From the NCBI RefSeq assembly GCF_002999335.1, contig NW_020312072.1:1-64000 (forward strand): a DNA stretch of 64,000 nt, given 5' to 3'. The stretch's first letter is position 1, and every line of letters starts with the position of its first letter. The notes below the pieces were generated by a model. That model made no database searches and was not told where the DNA came from. It saw nothing but the letters and a program-made list of their open reading frames with translations. Both the position numbers and the translations under genes were made by a program. Origin of the DNA: Cyclospora cayetanensis (taxonomy: Eukaryota > Apicomplexa > Conoidasida > Eucoccidiorida > Eimeriidae). Positions 52,406-64,000 of this stretch are shown one piece after another.

Positions 52406-53605
52406 AGGATGAATCACTGCCTGGACCTGAGGGATACTTATGCCGTGGCAAAAGCTACGGCCAACTCTCTTGACAACTGTTCGATTTTTTCTTAGATGCA
52501 GAGAGCATAGATTATAGGGTCTAGTGAAAAACCAGGACTTCTAGCTGTTTTTCGATGATGATTCAGTTTTAGCACGCAGTCTTTAGGGTAATTCCCACAT
52601 ATGAACGCAAAAAAGATACGGCTTACAGAACACGCATTGTACTGCACACTCCGCAGGGAGCCGCGTGGTATCAGAGCACAAGCGTAGTACGAAACTGTTG
52701 GCTTTTATGAACGATACTCTAAATGAAGGAGTGTTTGAGACACATGCCTCTGGGCCTCAAGAACTGGAGCCGCAAATAATCACCTCATTGAATCCCCCTC
52801 TCTGTCTCATAATGCCCCCTTACTCCGGGTACTCTAGTAGGCCCTCTTCTCATTTGCATATAGGTAAAGCTACAGCCACCCCTTTTATACACAGGCTAGC
52901 AGACACGGGCGCCGCAAATAAGAAAACGGAGCAACAAACGCCGCACGTACATCACATACACAGAGGCGCACAACGTGCGAGATCTTCACACTTAGACGTT
53001 TGTGTATAATCTCGATACATACAGATGTCTTCGGCATTTGTCTACTAGAAGAGGGTAGTAAATATACACTACATAAATATACGCCCCAAAATAAGTACCC
53101 TAATAGACCAACACGAAGCTAGCGTATACAACGGAGGCAGAGCAGGATTTTCATATTCACAACTCCCTGTAGATGTGCATATAGAAATATGCATGTTCAT
53201 CATCACGCTCTGTCCCTCTTGGGTCGGTTTCTCGCATTCTGCTGCACCAGGAATTGTACGATTTCCTCTCGATCTCTTCCATCGCGGATCCGGCGCCGAG
53301 CTGTTGCCTCCTGCAACAAGGAGATTCCGTCGGCATCTAGTACCTGGCAGACACCACTCAACGGAAGGACAATCCTTCTTTCGCGGGTAGAATGGACTGA
53401 AGGTCACGGTTACTATTGTACATAATACACAGGTGTGCCTCTATGAATATGTGGGAACAAAGCCCCATCATCACCCATAATGCCTATTTAGAAGTAATAA
53501 AACACGACGCCTAGCTTTTCACCCATTCCAGAGCTCTGGACAGGGAAAAAGATGAGGGAGGTGAGCCTAAGCAAGGCGCTTTGGTAGAACAGGGGACGGG
53601 CTATC
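52406..53605. other. Intergenic region between convergent genes
   Basis: Contains the 3' flanks of MRT4 and the ankyrin gene. No coding pattern is seen. Two TA-rich patches lie near 53060-53090. Confidence 0.45.
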
Positions 53606-55397
53606 CTAAAATCGTACAGTGAGGTCTGCTCCCATCGCAGCGAGTGCTCTCAGGAGCATCGCGTGGCCATTTGACGCGGCGTGAAATGCCGCAGTCCTAC
53701 GGAATCTGTCGGGGGCATCCAGTGGGACGCCCAACTCTAACAGCTGCAGCACCGCGGAAGTTCGACCGCAGCAAGCCGCCAAGTGTATAGGTTCGTTGTA
53801 GTTTGCACAGTCTGCATGTATGCGGACAAGACAGGCAAAACAAAGGAATTCAGTGCTCCATAATGGCCTTGAAATCAACTTATAACATCGAACACGGTAT
53901 TAGGTGGTACTGAACCAGAAAGCAACCCAGTGGAGGTCACGAACACCACCTTAGGGAGTACGCATGCACAGCCACGCCCATTGCCGGGCATGATGAAACA
54001 AACCGACTAGTTCAATGCAGTGCCAACAAGAACCATGAATGCCATAAGAAATGAACGCATGAATATTGCTCAAGCCAGCAAAGCCTACGGAGTTTCAGGT
54101 AGTACATGAACAGTTCGCGAAAAGCAAAAATACAGTCATGGGTCGGCACCATAAGTTCAAAAAGTTCAAACATTCTACTACTGTATACATCGCCATGAAG
54201 AGAATGCTTGCTTCAAGACTCAAAGCTTCATGACGCATTCGCTTCTCTCATGAGGTGCGTTTCAAAAAAAGTATCCGTGTGGTTTCAGGTACAATGCACA
54301 GGATTGCCGACTACGTTTAACGCGCATTAGTCCAATGCCAGAAATAAACTGAAGCACTAGCATCTATATCCTCAGGGATCATAGGTACCTAGTGCTCCTC
54401 TGGGGGAGAGTCCGTGAGTAGCTGCAAGGCGCTGGATGATGGCCCTGGAGCCGCCCATTGCGGCTGCATGCATTAAGGAACCTCGACCTTGTTGCAGCAG
54501 CAACATGTCTGCAGCTGCAATGCTGCAGCATCGTTCCAGGAGCAGGAAGCAGCGCAGCTTCCCCTGGCAGCAGCAGGAGAACAGAGCATGAGATGCGGCG
54601 TGCATGTCCATGGCTTCAGTCGCCATGCGACATGTTGCACCAGGAGTTGCGTTTGTTCTTCTGCTTTCGCTGCTGGTCGCAGAGCTAGTGCTGCTGGTGT
54701 CGTTACTGCTGCTGCACGAAAACACTCCACCTTCAATAGGAAGGCCGCAAAGGCATTCTACAGGAATCTGCTGCTCACGCTGCTGATGAGGCAGCAGCAG
54801 CTGATCCAGGAGCTGCTGCTGGACAGCAGCGCGTGGCGCAGTGGCTGGGGAGCGATTGTGTTGTTGCTCTTCTGACTGGCTGTCCTGCTGAAGTTGCATT
54901 GGCTGCAAGACTAGCAATTGTAACAATTGGAAGGTTTCCTTATCGTCGTGCTCGGCTCTGACAGCGTGACGCAACAAAAGATTGTGAGCTTCATGCTGAT
55001 GCAGGTACATCAAGTCCTTCGGGTCTGCTGCAGCAAGGGCTTGGGCCGGGTGTGGGCTAAATATGCATTCCAGCAAGCGCGGAGCGCCCTCTGCAGCAGC
55101 TGCGGCAGCTGCTGCTGTTTCTGGAGAAGAGGGGGCCCCCTGTTCTTCGTCATAGGGGCTTATAACTCCCGCAGCAACAGCAACCATAAGTGGCAGCAAG
55201 CCATCTGGGAAGGTCTCTTGGGCTTCCGAGGAAGGGGCGTCCTCGTTGACGGACAAGGTCGGGGGAATTTTCACGGGCTCAGACGGTCCTTCTAGCTCAA
55301 TACTAGGCCCAGAGTCAGATTGTACGGTTGTGCTGGCCAGGTCTCCCCCACAAGGTGAAACTGGTTCTCTGATGACGGCAGCGGCCGCCTCCTCCAT
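53606..55397 (-). CDS. Ankyrin-repeat protein with Gln/Ala/Ser-rich N-terminal part
   Basis: Two exons, 55397-54389 and 53811-53606 (intron donor GTACCT, acceptor ATGCAG, phase 1), giving 404 residues. The C-terminal ~100 residues are about three ankyrin repeats: SLMHAAAMGGSRAIIQRLAA, then EPIHLAACCGRTSAVLQLLELG, then TAAFHAASNGHAMLLRALAA. Ankyrin repeats bind other proteins; no catalytic domain is seen. The intron falls inside the first repeat, and the reading frame and repeat spacing are restored exactly by the splice. The N-terminal three quarters carry poly-Ala, Gln-rich and Ser/Thr runs of the coccidian type. Start: the first ATG in frame, MEEAAAAVIREP at 55397; the open frame extends a little upstream without another ATG. 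Partner and role unknown. Confidence 0.82.
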
Positions 55398-58300
55398 TGC
55401 AAATGACTGCAATAGGGGCTCTCAGTGGTTTGGGATAGCAGTTATTCAGGTTGAAGAAATCCTTAAACACACCTTCTCGTCACTAGCCTTCTGGGTCGTC
55501 CTGGCAACAAGCTGCTTCTTGGACGCAAAGCCGAAAACAGCCCCAAACCCGAAAGCCTATGACCTAAACACTGACGGAATAACCTACGTTCACCGCGAGG
55601 ATCCACATGAGTTATCGGAAATAACCATGATCAAAAGAATCAGCAGTAACAAAGAAAGATGCAACAGCAGGGAAAAGACACGTGCAGTAACTTGAGGCCC
55701 CCGAAGGCCGCTGCTATCTATCAGTCCAGTGAATCCCGAACGGCTGGGCCCTTTCTTGAAAGCCTCGACTCTCAACTCTATATCTTTGACCCCATGTTGC
55801 AATTTCTAAACCACAATACTGAGCCCTAATACGTGCACCGCAATTTGGAGTGCTATTACAGCAAACTATAAACGTAGTATCTTGCCGCTAGCACGGCAGT
55901 CGTAGTTGAGCAACAATATTGCTCAACTACGACTTCTTTTCGGCGGCTCACCCAGCAAGCTGACTTCCTGTTTGGCTTTCTTTTAAAGGACCGCTTGAAG
56001 TTGGGCGCTCACCAAGAGTGGGTCTATCGCCGGTCAAAAGCTAACTTGGGCATTCTCCTAGTACCCTCGTTTAGTCAGTCAAAAATTCGCCGAGAATTGA
56101 CCATTTGGTGTGGCTACTTGCGCACATATTCTGTGTTGCAAAGCAGAGTTAGTAGGCTCAGTACGAGCTGGCTGAAATATGCCTCTGGACCGCAGGCTGC
56201 TATTTCCAGCTGGGTGAGAGCGAATGCTTAATGGGGGTGTTGAGAGGAAAAAGCGAAGGCCTATGCACTTTAGCAACACGCCGCTGTCTCCCCTCATGTC
56301 TAAACCTTGTTGACTGAGAACAGCAAGGAGAGGAGCGAGGAACAACTAGGCCACACTGGTTAGGGGTATAAGGATGTTTAAATGGTGTCCGAGAGTCTTT
56401 GCTGCCTCAGGTTCTAGGGTTAACAGTGATGCCCTATTTACCAGGGCCGTGCGTGGAGTATTCGAGCCTTTTCTTGCCCTGATATTACTATGCTGGGGCA
56501 GACTTGTGTGCCAAGCTGGCAGTGTCGTGTCCACCAAGGTCTCGGTTTCTTTTATAGACTATCATTCATGCTCGCCAATCAGTCTTAAGTTATACTGTGT
56601 CTCATCCGTGTCTCGGTACTCTGGGAAACTAACGTCGGCACGGACTATTCCTTGAAGCCTCCACCCCTAGGCTCTACACTGAAACTTCCGTTATCTAATC
56701 TAGCCATTTCCTGCGAGATGGGCGCATTTCTGTTCAAGGAGTTGATGCCGTCCGTTTAGGCCGATATAGCCGATATCAGTACTATGCCTGCTCAATTTCA
56801 AGACCAGGTTAATACTGGCATATGCCCTCTTGTGGACCTGAAATCGCTACCAGAAAACGCTGGTAAGCTTGCTAAAAACCGTCACCTGCCGGCAAAATTC
56901 ATCTAAAAAGATATCCCCTACGAGCGTCCGCAGCTAGACAAGCACAGCACACATATTTGGACCCCCATTAGAAGCCTATTTGAGCGGTGTGGTTCTTTCG
57001 CAACCAACTGAGAGACTCCCCTAGATAGTGACATTTTGCGGCAGTAGCTGCAAGGGCTTGGCAATCTCCTATTTCACGGCGGCCTATTGATCTTTATAAA
57101 GCCAGCGAGGGCTCTGGGATGCTCAATACGCATAATGGCAGATCGCTGCTTGACGTGCGCCGACACTCAAGTTGCCCTGGAATACGCGACCAAGGGCCTC
57201 TGCTGAAGAGCTAACACTTGACGTATGGGCTCGAGAATATCCCTATACAGTTGTCGTTTGCTTAAGTGTCCTCTGTCAGCTGTTCTGCCCCTTCCACCAA
57301 AAAGTAGGTCTTACCCATAGGGGAAGGTTACCGAAACGGCATGCAAGTTTCCTTCGGGTTATACAAAAACAGCTTCCAGATAAGGAATTTTGTCTGGCAT
57401 GGGAACAATACTTACGCACTGCCTTTGACTTAGCATGCAACTAGACCCGCTGACACCGCAATGTCCATTCTTGCAATGGGTGCCTATTCTCAGGCTTGGC
57501 GTTTCCGACGTTTCGCCCTTTTGTAATTAACATGGCACTCAGGAATAACTCAAGTAAAGCATTCCCAAGCAGCACCCCCATTCGCCTGTTATATTACACA
57601 GGTAGCTCTACTGGCTTTGTGAGAGAAAAGCATTCTTCCGCTTGCACTTGATAAAGCAAGTTGGGATATTCTATACAGGGAAAAGGTACATGCCAAGGAG
57701 CTTCAAAGTGTGCATGGCATGTCAGGCGCAGGTGTGCGAGCTAATCAAAGAGAGGCAGCAATGCAAAAGATTCACCAATGCTAATCGGCGCACAGCCACC
57801 AGTGGTAAATTCCGGTTAGCGCACTGGACAATTGCGTTGCAGTTGCTGTATGTGAATGAACCCGCACAACGTCCTCCACATATCAATGCCCCAGACAGAT
57901 TTAATAACTTCTGAAGGAGCTAGCAAAAGAGCATCAAAGCCTTCCGAGCGGAGCGTTCGTGCCGTCTGAAAGCTGTCCACAGATGCTGTTGACTCCAAGA
58001 CTACGATTCATTCTGATGTCACTCATTGCCGTCGGTCTACAAGACAAGTTGAAAACCTGTGGTACATATTTGATATCAAGTAAAAATAGCGGTGAATGCA
58101 GAGCGACAGCAGAAAGGAGCTTCAGTCATATCGTATGATCAATATGCATTTGTTTGGGCTCCTGAGTGTTCCCGTGGTGGTTTGTTGCCGTGAAGATGAC
58201 TGTTTACAACGTCGAACCCCTTGGATCATCTGCGTTTGTGATAGTTGCTATGGGGCAAGGCTCTAGGAGCCGAAATTCTCCGAAGAAAGACCAAAGGTCA

Positions 58301-61300
58301 AACACTTTTGCTACTGACGATGGCATTGTAAGCTGTGCAGTGTAGCGGAAATGTCGCGAAGAAGGACCTCTTACATCATAGGACGACGTTGCGGCGGGTA
58401 GCCAGAATGCATCTTATTGAGTGCTGCCATTGCCCAGTTTACTGGTCAAGGCTTACATTTATGTGTCTGGTTTGGCCTTGGAGCAGAAAGCAGGCCTTCA
58501 CGTATGTGCGACAAAATGTAACTGCAGTTCATGCCAGTGGGAGCTTTAAACGTCAAGAGTAGCGATGTCACAAGGACTGCTGGTCCACTATTCCACTACA
58601 GCATAGAAGATATGAGCGAATCCTTAAAGCGTAAAATGAATAAACTGCAAGAATAAGCTTGTTTGTCGGTTTGGCTCCCCAGCCGCTTAAGGGCAGCCAC
58701 TGTGACTAGCAGTATGCATTTACTAATTCAGGAGCAGCAAATGGCAACTTCCATAGAACCTAAAACAGTTTTGGCACAAAAAGCAGTAGGAAAATGAGCC
58801 TAGAAAACGAATAGCTTCACTTTACTAAATTTCCCACAGCGCGACTCTCCTCTCAATAGAAATACACTGAAGGTGGAGGTATCCGGGGCGCTCTAATAGC
58901 ATGCAAAAGTTGTAGGATGCAGGCAAGATTGCTATTTTAATGTTGTATTCGTAGAGAGCAAGGTGTAGTCAGACCGGAGAGAACGGTGATTTGCGCGTTT
59001 CGCTGAGGAGAGTGTGTCTGTAGCAGCCCTCATTCCTACTTTCGCTAGCGAGTCAGCTTTTACGAACTATTCCGTATGTGTACTACTGCATTTTCGGGGT
59101 TTGCCTCTCTTCTGTAGAATTTTCCATACACAGAAACCATGAATTTATTTAACGAAGGTGTCCTTATATGCCAAAGTCAAAGTACAGGATGTGCCACTTT
59201 GGTCCCCCTTCCACAATGCCGCACCTAGCTGAGTTATCGGAACGAGCTAGTTTGAAGGACAAACGCCAACAGGCTTTTGTTCTGATTCAAACACCCCAGT
59301 CATATCAGAAACTAGAAGTGCCATGTTTCCTGGTAACGGCGAAAAGTTGTTTTCAAAGGGGCTAAAGAGACACCGGCACTTGAAATGGTAAAAGGAATAC
59401 AAAGAACGCAGGACCCTCTTTGTCTTCGCACGAGCTAAAGTGCTACGTAGACGACAGATATGTTTTGGAAGCTTTGAGGCATAATTTATAACCCGGTTGA
59501 GCATCATTTATTGGGCGCTCATGTTAAAAACTTAGTGTGGTGCCCTAATTCTTCATTGTGTCGGATGTATCTAGTCATCTACGAAAAGTGATAGAAAAGG
59601 AAAGCTAACCAGAGACATACCGCTAGCTTGGCTGTTGTTCAAAGAGTGTAAGACATCTGAAGCATTCTTCTTCATCACTGTCCGTTGTCCGGCTCAGAGC
59701 GGGCACTGTGTGGACCTGCGATGCTCGACTTATCTACAGTGTTCAATTCATTTACTCGATTGATGGTATACGGCGCAGGCGAAAGGTACCTCATGAACAA
59801 ATAGCCCCATCAATACCTAGAACACACAATTCCACAATGTTGCACGTATCAGAGTTCACTGTAGGCAAGTTATCGCTCTTTTTTGGAGCTCTTTCGGTGG
59901 CGCTTCTAGGAAGAGTCCCGGGATACACACACCCCAAAACCCGGCATACATGTTAGTGCCGTCGTCCTGGTGTCCGCTCTGTAACCTGCCATGCTTTTAT
60001 AAGAAAAAGCATGAACAAACTCTCTGGAAGGCCCCCAGTTACACAATACTCCTCTGCTAATCGTCGTGTGTTCTTATTGGCGCATTGAGACAGTCGTAGT
60101 GCCTCGTGGTGGACCAGGAAGCTGGAAGAGCAGCTTGCTAGCACTATTATGGCAGTCTACTTGATGTGTGGAAGTCTTTGTTTGTGTGAAGTGGCGATTA
60201 TGCGCTTTTTTTCAACAGAGGCATCTACTGATGGGCGGGCGATGTCGCACAAAACCGAGCGAACGAGTGAGTTTTTCCAAGCAGTTTGGAAAGTTGTTCT
60301 CTTCTAGCTGGTCCACGCATACAGACGTACTATGGCACTGTATAATGATTGTCTCGTCGGTATGATCTCCTCTCCCGGCGAAGTCGGTCAAAGATCAAAT
60401 ACGCTATATGATCTATCGCTGCAGATAATGTCTGAGATGCGTTTCACCACATCGATAATCGCCCAATCACCACCTAACAGGATTTTCTAAGAAAAACTAT
60501 TTTAAAATTCGGGCTATCTGACCTCTGAAACACGGCCAACGTGTAAGCATATGCTATGCACACAGCGCAAAAGCAAAAAAGAAGCCTAGGGTTCCCTACC
60601 GTCTCCCACCTGTGAAGACTTTTAGTGCCTCAGCTGCCGCACTCCAAATGCTCTACCTGGAGTAAATAGCACATGAGACCAGCGATTAGGTGTTTATTGA
60701 CTTCGAGTCTCGATTGCTTTCAGACCGCTTCCCCTCATTCACATTTTCCATTCCGCAGAGCAAAGCTACTAGTTTCTGTTGTACGTTCTGTAGTTTCTGA
60801 CTGTTGCCTGGATTGTGCGGGTGCGACCCGCTTAGTCAACGCCCGGAGACATGTTATCCCCGCTCTAGTAATGCTATACTCACATAGGAACAGATTCTGT
60901 TGACCGTGGCATTCTGCAGCCTCCATCGATTCCCCACGCATGCCCTATTGCCAGGATGCATGCGCTTTCTTGTTAAATCTCAAGTAAACCTACCATTCGA
61001 CGCCAGCATTCGACAGTAAGAGAAGCCAAGGCTTGCTTGGATTGAATCCTTACCTGAAGCCAAACTCGCAGACAGCCTGGAAGCCTTACATAGCAATCTT
61101 CCTGAGTGCTTTCAAAGCTACAAAGCCACAGTCAATAGCATTGATATAATGCTGGTCATTTCCTGGCGTACGTCAGCTTATGGCCTTTGCCGGCGGGCGA
61201 CTCCATTAGAGCTTCGAGGTTGGTGCAGGACGATTTCCTGCCCCTTACACTACCGCCCCACAGTGTGAAATGAGATGCTGAACGTAAAAAGTTCCAGCAA

Positions 61301-61523
61301 AATTGACCTTTAATCTATGCCTCGGCGCAGACTCAAGTGATTGCTTTCTGGATGCGATGTTCTCGGACATCGAAGCGGTCAAAATCACATGCGAAAGTGG
61401 AGTAACATATAGGCTCAGAACCGTGGCAATAAAAAGGACCTCCACGGACACCAGGAAGTCACAAGTATTCAGAATTCGCCACTTTCAAGCATTGATTCGT
61501 GTGTATTCAAGGGTTTTTCCAAA
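55398..61523. other. Gene-poor, repeat-poor region
   Basis: Apart from the hairpin at 55898-55934 nothing can be assigned. Short protein-like frames occur at 57172-57444 (+; includes RLPKRHASFLRVIQKQLPDK) and about 61020-61260 (+; includes LAWIESLPEAKLADSLEAL), neither with a credible start or family. Stops are frequent in all frames. Confidence 0.4.
55898..55934. repeat. Perfect 16-bp inverted repeat with 5-base loop
   Basis: Left arm 55898-55913, loop 55914-55918 (CAATA), right arm 55919-55934. All 16 pairs match. It lies 500 bases upstream of the ankyrin gene start on the other side of its probable promoter. Function unknown. Confidence 0.93.
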
Positions 61524-61899
61524 CTAGATAAAACAAGGAAGGCGACGGTATCTCCTTAGGAAAATAACAAAGAACCAAACAATTTCAGGCAGTGAATGGC
61601 CGTGTGCAAGTTTCTTGAAGGGTGTTGATTCGATGAGCGTCGGCCGAAGCATGCCATTGAGGCTACGTAACTCACTAATGACCACGTCCAATAAAGGGAC
61701 AAGCCTTTCCGACCCAGAAACGGTACACTAGAAGCATAGCCTTGTTGAGGTACTGCAAGACCTTGCTAAGGGGTCTTTTCACAATTGTATAGAGTACATG
61801 CAGCCACTGAGGCTCCCGGAAATGTGCAAACCAGGAGAAGAAAACTAGGCGGAAATGCAACTCGAGGTAGACAAAGTAGAAAACATTAAGGAGGTCCAT
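61524..61899 (-). pseudogene. Possible remnant of a Ty3/gypsy-type reverse transcriptase
   Basis: The ATG at 61899 opens 74 residues beginning MDLLNVFYFVYLELHFR and continuing PQWLHVLYTIVKRPLSKVLQ. Spacing and residues resemble the Ty3/gypsy block LDLxSGFxQIxLxxxSR...YQWLxMPFGLxxAPATFQRLMN. After one frame change the strand stays open (ERLVPLLDVVISELRSLNGM...) to TAG at 61524-61526, recalling the LRSFLGL region after the catalytic YxDD. The YxDD motif itself is not present in any frame, so an element here is inactive. The assignment is by eye and tentative. Confidence 0.35.
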
Positions 61900-64000
61900 G
61901 TGTGAGCGGAGACCTGCCCCGTAATCAAAGTGTCCTTCCTAAGCGTAACCTGCTGGAGTGATGGGCGGATGTGCAACTAAGGGAGTTCCAATGGAACTAT
62001 TCGCGAGGGAAACATCATAATGGAAAGGCAGCTGTGTCCGTACCGTGAAGTCAAGCAGCGTTGCACTTTTGCAGAGATAAAAGCATGACGGAATATCCAT
62101 CTATTTGAATATGTTATGCCTACATCTTCCATACAATAAAAGTGAAACGAGACGTTCTTGTATAGTACATTCTTCTCCCTAAGTTGTGAGAACACTCTGG
62201 ACGAGCCCCGGCAAAATCCTGCACTTCCAAATAGCAAACGTTTGGGTTCGTCCATGCTCTTGACGTAGGATACATTTGAATCTTATGAATGAGCCACTAT
62301 GGAAAATGCTTCGAGGAAAGGGTGGCATTCACTGACTAACGCAGACACAATGCGGTGGGCATCACAAGGGAAAGCACTGAAACGAAGCTAATTCAACCTA
62401 CTTTGTCCAATTTTATCTACTAGAGCATCCGTTTGCGTGACCTCTGTTGCATTTGGAGAAGAAAAGTGAGACCAACTTTGTGGACAAATGAGGAGCGGGC
62501 AAAGGAGGAAGCACACCGGAAGAGAACGTGATACTCAGTGTATCAGCAAATGGAAATTCTATCCGTTTTACTTGTTCTGGATTGCATGGAAATTCAAAGG
62601 GGATCATGGTGTTTGGCGGTGTGATCCTTCTTTGTAAGCTTAGTAGCACCCCAGCAAGGGCCGATTTCAGATATTAAGTCGCATTTCCGAAAGCCATTTA
62701 GCTCAAACGTCTACTCTTGAGTGGTAAGTTCGTTTGCTCCCGCAGTATGCCTACATTGAAGCTCGTCTGTGGCATGCAAGACGGTAGTCCATTCATCCAT
62801 GTTATGGCTTTCGGGCGTGAAAAAGCGGCTGCTTAGAAGAAGCCATCTTTGAGTGTTAACGAGCATCGCGGGCTACACTACAGGTGCTAATGCACGTAAC
62901 GTAGCCCTTCCATTGAGCAAAAAAACCAATCTAGTAATGCGTTAACAAACAGGTGCCGTTTCGTGTCCCATCATTTCCCACATAATGCCAACAAACGTGT
63001 GCGTTATGCATCAAAAAAACGGTACCTAGGCAGTGCCGTTTGTGTGCTTTCTCCACGCTGCGGGCCACGCCTTGTGGATAGTTTGCTGGCTGCCACGGGC
63101 TCGCTGAATTATATTTACATGGCATCTTGACAGAAAGAGACAACGTAGCTCCGGTCACTGACCCCTAAGAAAAGGTTGTAAAGTATCTAATCTAGTGCTG
63201 CCCTGTAGCGCACTACAATTTCCAATGCCTCGTCTTGCAGCGGGCTCTGTAGCGGCCGTAGTAGATAACGTTTCATGACTGGCATCAAGAGGGAGGTATA
63301 TGGTGAAGCTCACCTTGGTCTATCTTCTTAAGAAATTGCGCGCGCCATATTGGACCATAGTCTTTTATGATATGTTTCAGTTTTCGCTCTTCAGTTATGT
63401 ATACTAGATCACTCAACAATAAAGGCTTTGGCTGTCCCCAAGAAGGTTTTCACCGTTTTCTCCCGTATCCACGCCCTCCAGTTCGAGCTGCCTACGGATT
63501 TAAAATAATGCAGCGCCAAAAAATTAAGTTCAAGCTATAATAAGTCCACATATGCTCCCACTATTTTACTACCATCCCGCAATAAGTCGTCGAAGGCTAT
63601 GCATGTTGTCAGGCCTGGTCACCTGACTAGCAGTGGTCCTAAGTACTCAGTTGGTCAGACGCCATTTCGTATGCTAGCCGAAAGTACGGTCTGCTAAACA
63701 GATGTGCTACATAGCGGATGCAGCCTTGAACATTTTCGCAGGTGCAGGTGTTCAGGATGGCAGTCACACAGTAGACACATTGTAAAACACTGCCTTAAAA
63801 GCCAAGGTTGCCCTCCCAAAAAACGATCAAAGATTCCTGAGGAATAATTTTTAACCTATGAGCCCCCAAAATTTGATAGGGTCACTGCAGCGCCCACAGT
63901 AGGTGTACACAACAGGTATATGTCTGAGAGAATTCTCTTCTTCAGCGGGTGCTCGAGAGAGGAAGCCACACTAACTCTCAGGAGTGCAAACGAGTACAGA
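61900..64000. other. Right-edge region without a clear gene
   Basis: Short - strand frames at 61977-62255, 62413-62649 and 62931-63158 have no recognisable content. Nothing else is seen. Confidence 0.4.

Overview
The window is nuclear DNA of an apicomplexan parasite, most likely an Eimeria species (coccidia; Cyclospora is the nearest alternative). Three things point there: genes with many small introns; huge runs of CAG-type triplets read as poly-Gln/Ala/Ser inside coding exons; and an alternation of repeat-rich coding blocks with plainer DNA. The thioredoxin reductase has the Plasmodium-type C-terminal CGGGKC redox motif, which also supports this. The species cannot be named from the sequence alone.

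Layout. 2.3-4.1 kb (+): CobW/ZNG1-type GTPase. 6.7-9.25 kb (+): ribonucleotide reductase small subunit, six exons. 9.6-9.8 kb (-): possible small membrane protein. 11.4-14.0 kb (+): proteasome subunit beta-6, seven exons with a GT microsatellite in intron 3. 14.7-15.2 kb (-): small secreted, probably GPI-anchored surface protein. 16.7-17.7 kb (-): protein-like but unresolved. 19.4-24.9 kb (-): thioredoxin reductase, eleven exons. 26.0-26.6 kb (+): TMEM18-like membrane protein. 28.4-28.5 kb: a near-perfect 56-bp inverted repeat.

29.6-44.2 kb is the repeat-rich block: a 1213-residue Gln/Ala-rich protein of unknown function, then a protein kinase gene that I rebuild as six exons coding about 2934 residues. 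The kinase G-loop is split between exons, and its ATP/Mg motifs are intact apart from HFD in place of HRD. Its C-terminal part may contain a degenerate dual-specificity-phosphatase fold.

44.2-64 kb is gene-poor. It holds a basic hypothetical protein (48.5-49.3 kb, -), MRT4, a 60S ribosome assembly factor (50.7-52.4 kb, +, five exons), an ankyrin-repeat protein (53.6-55.4 kb, -, two exons), and in the last 8 kb only decayed fragments, one resembling a Ty3/gypsy reverse transcriptase.

The genes are mostly independent housekeeping functions (DNA precursor supply, redox, protein turnover, ribosome assembly, metal homeostasis) and do not form one pathway. Exon boundaries for conserved genes were set by reading-frame phase plus remembered protein family alignments; no search was run. 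No convincing tRNA, rRNA or CRISPR array was seen.
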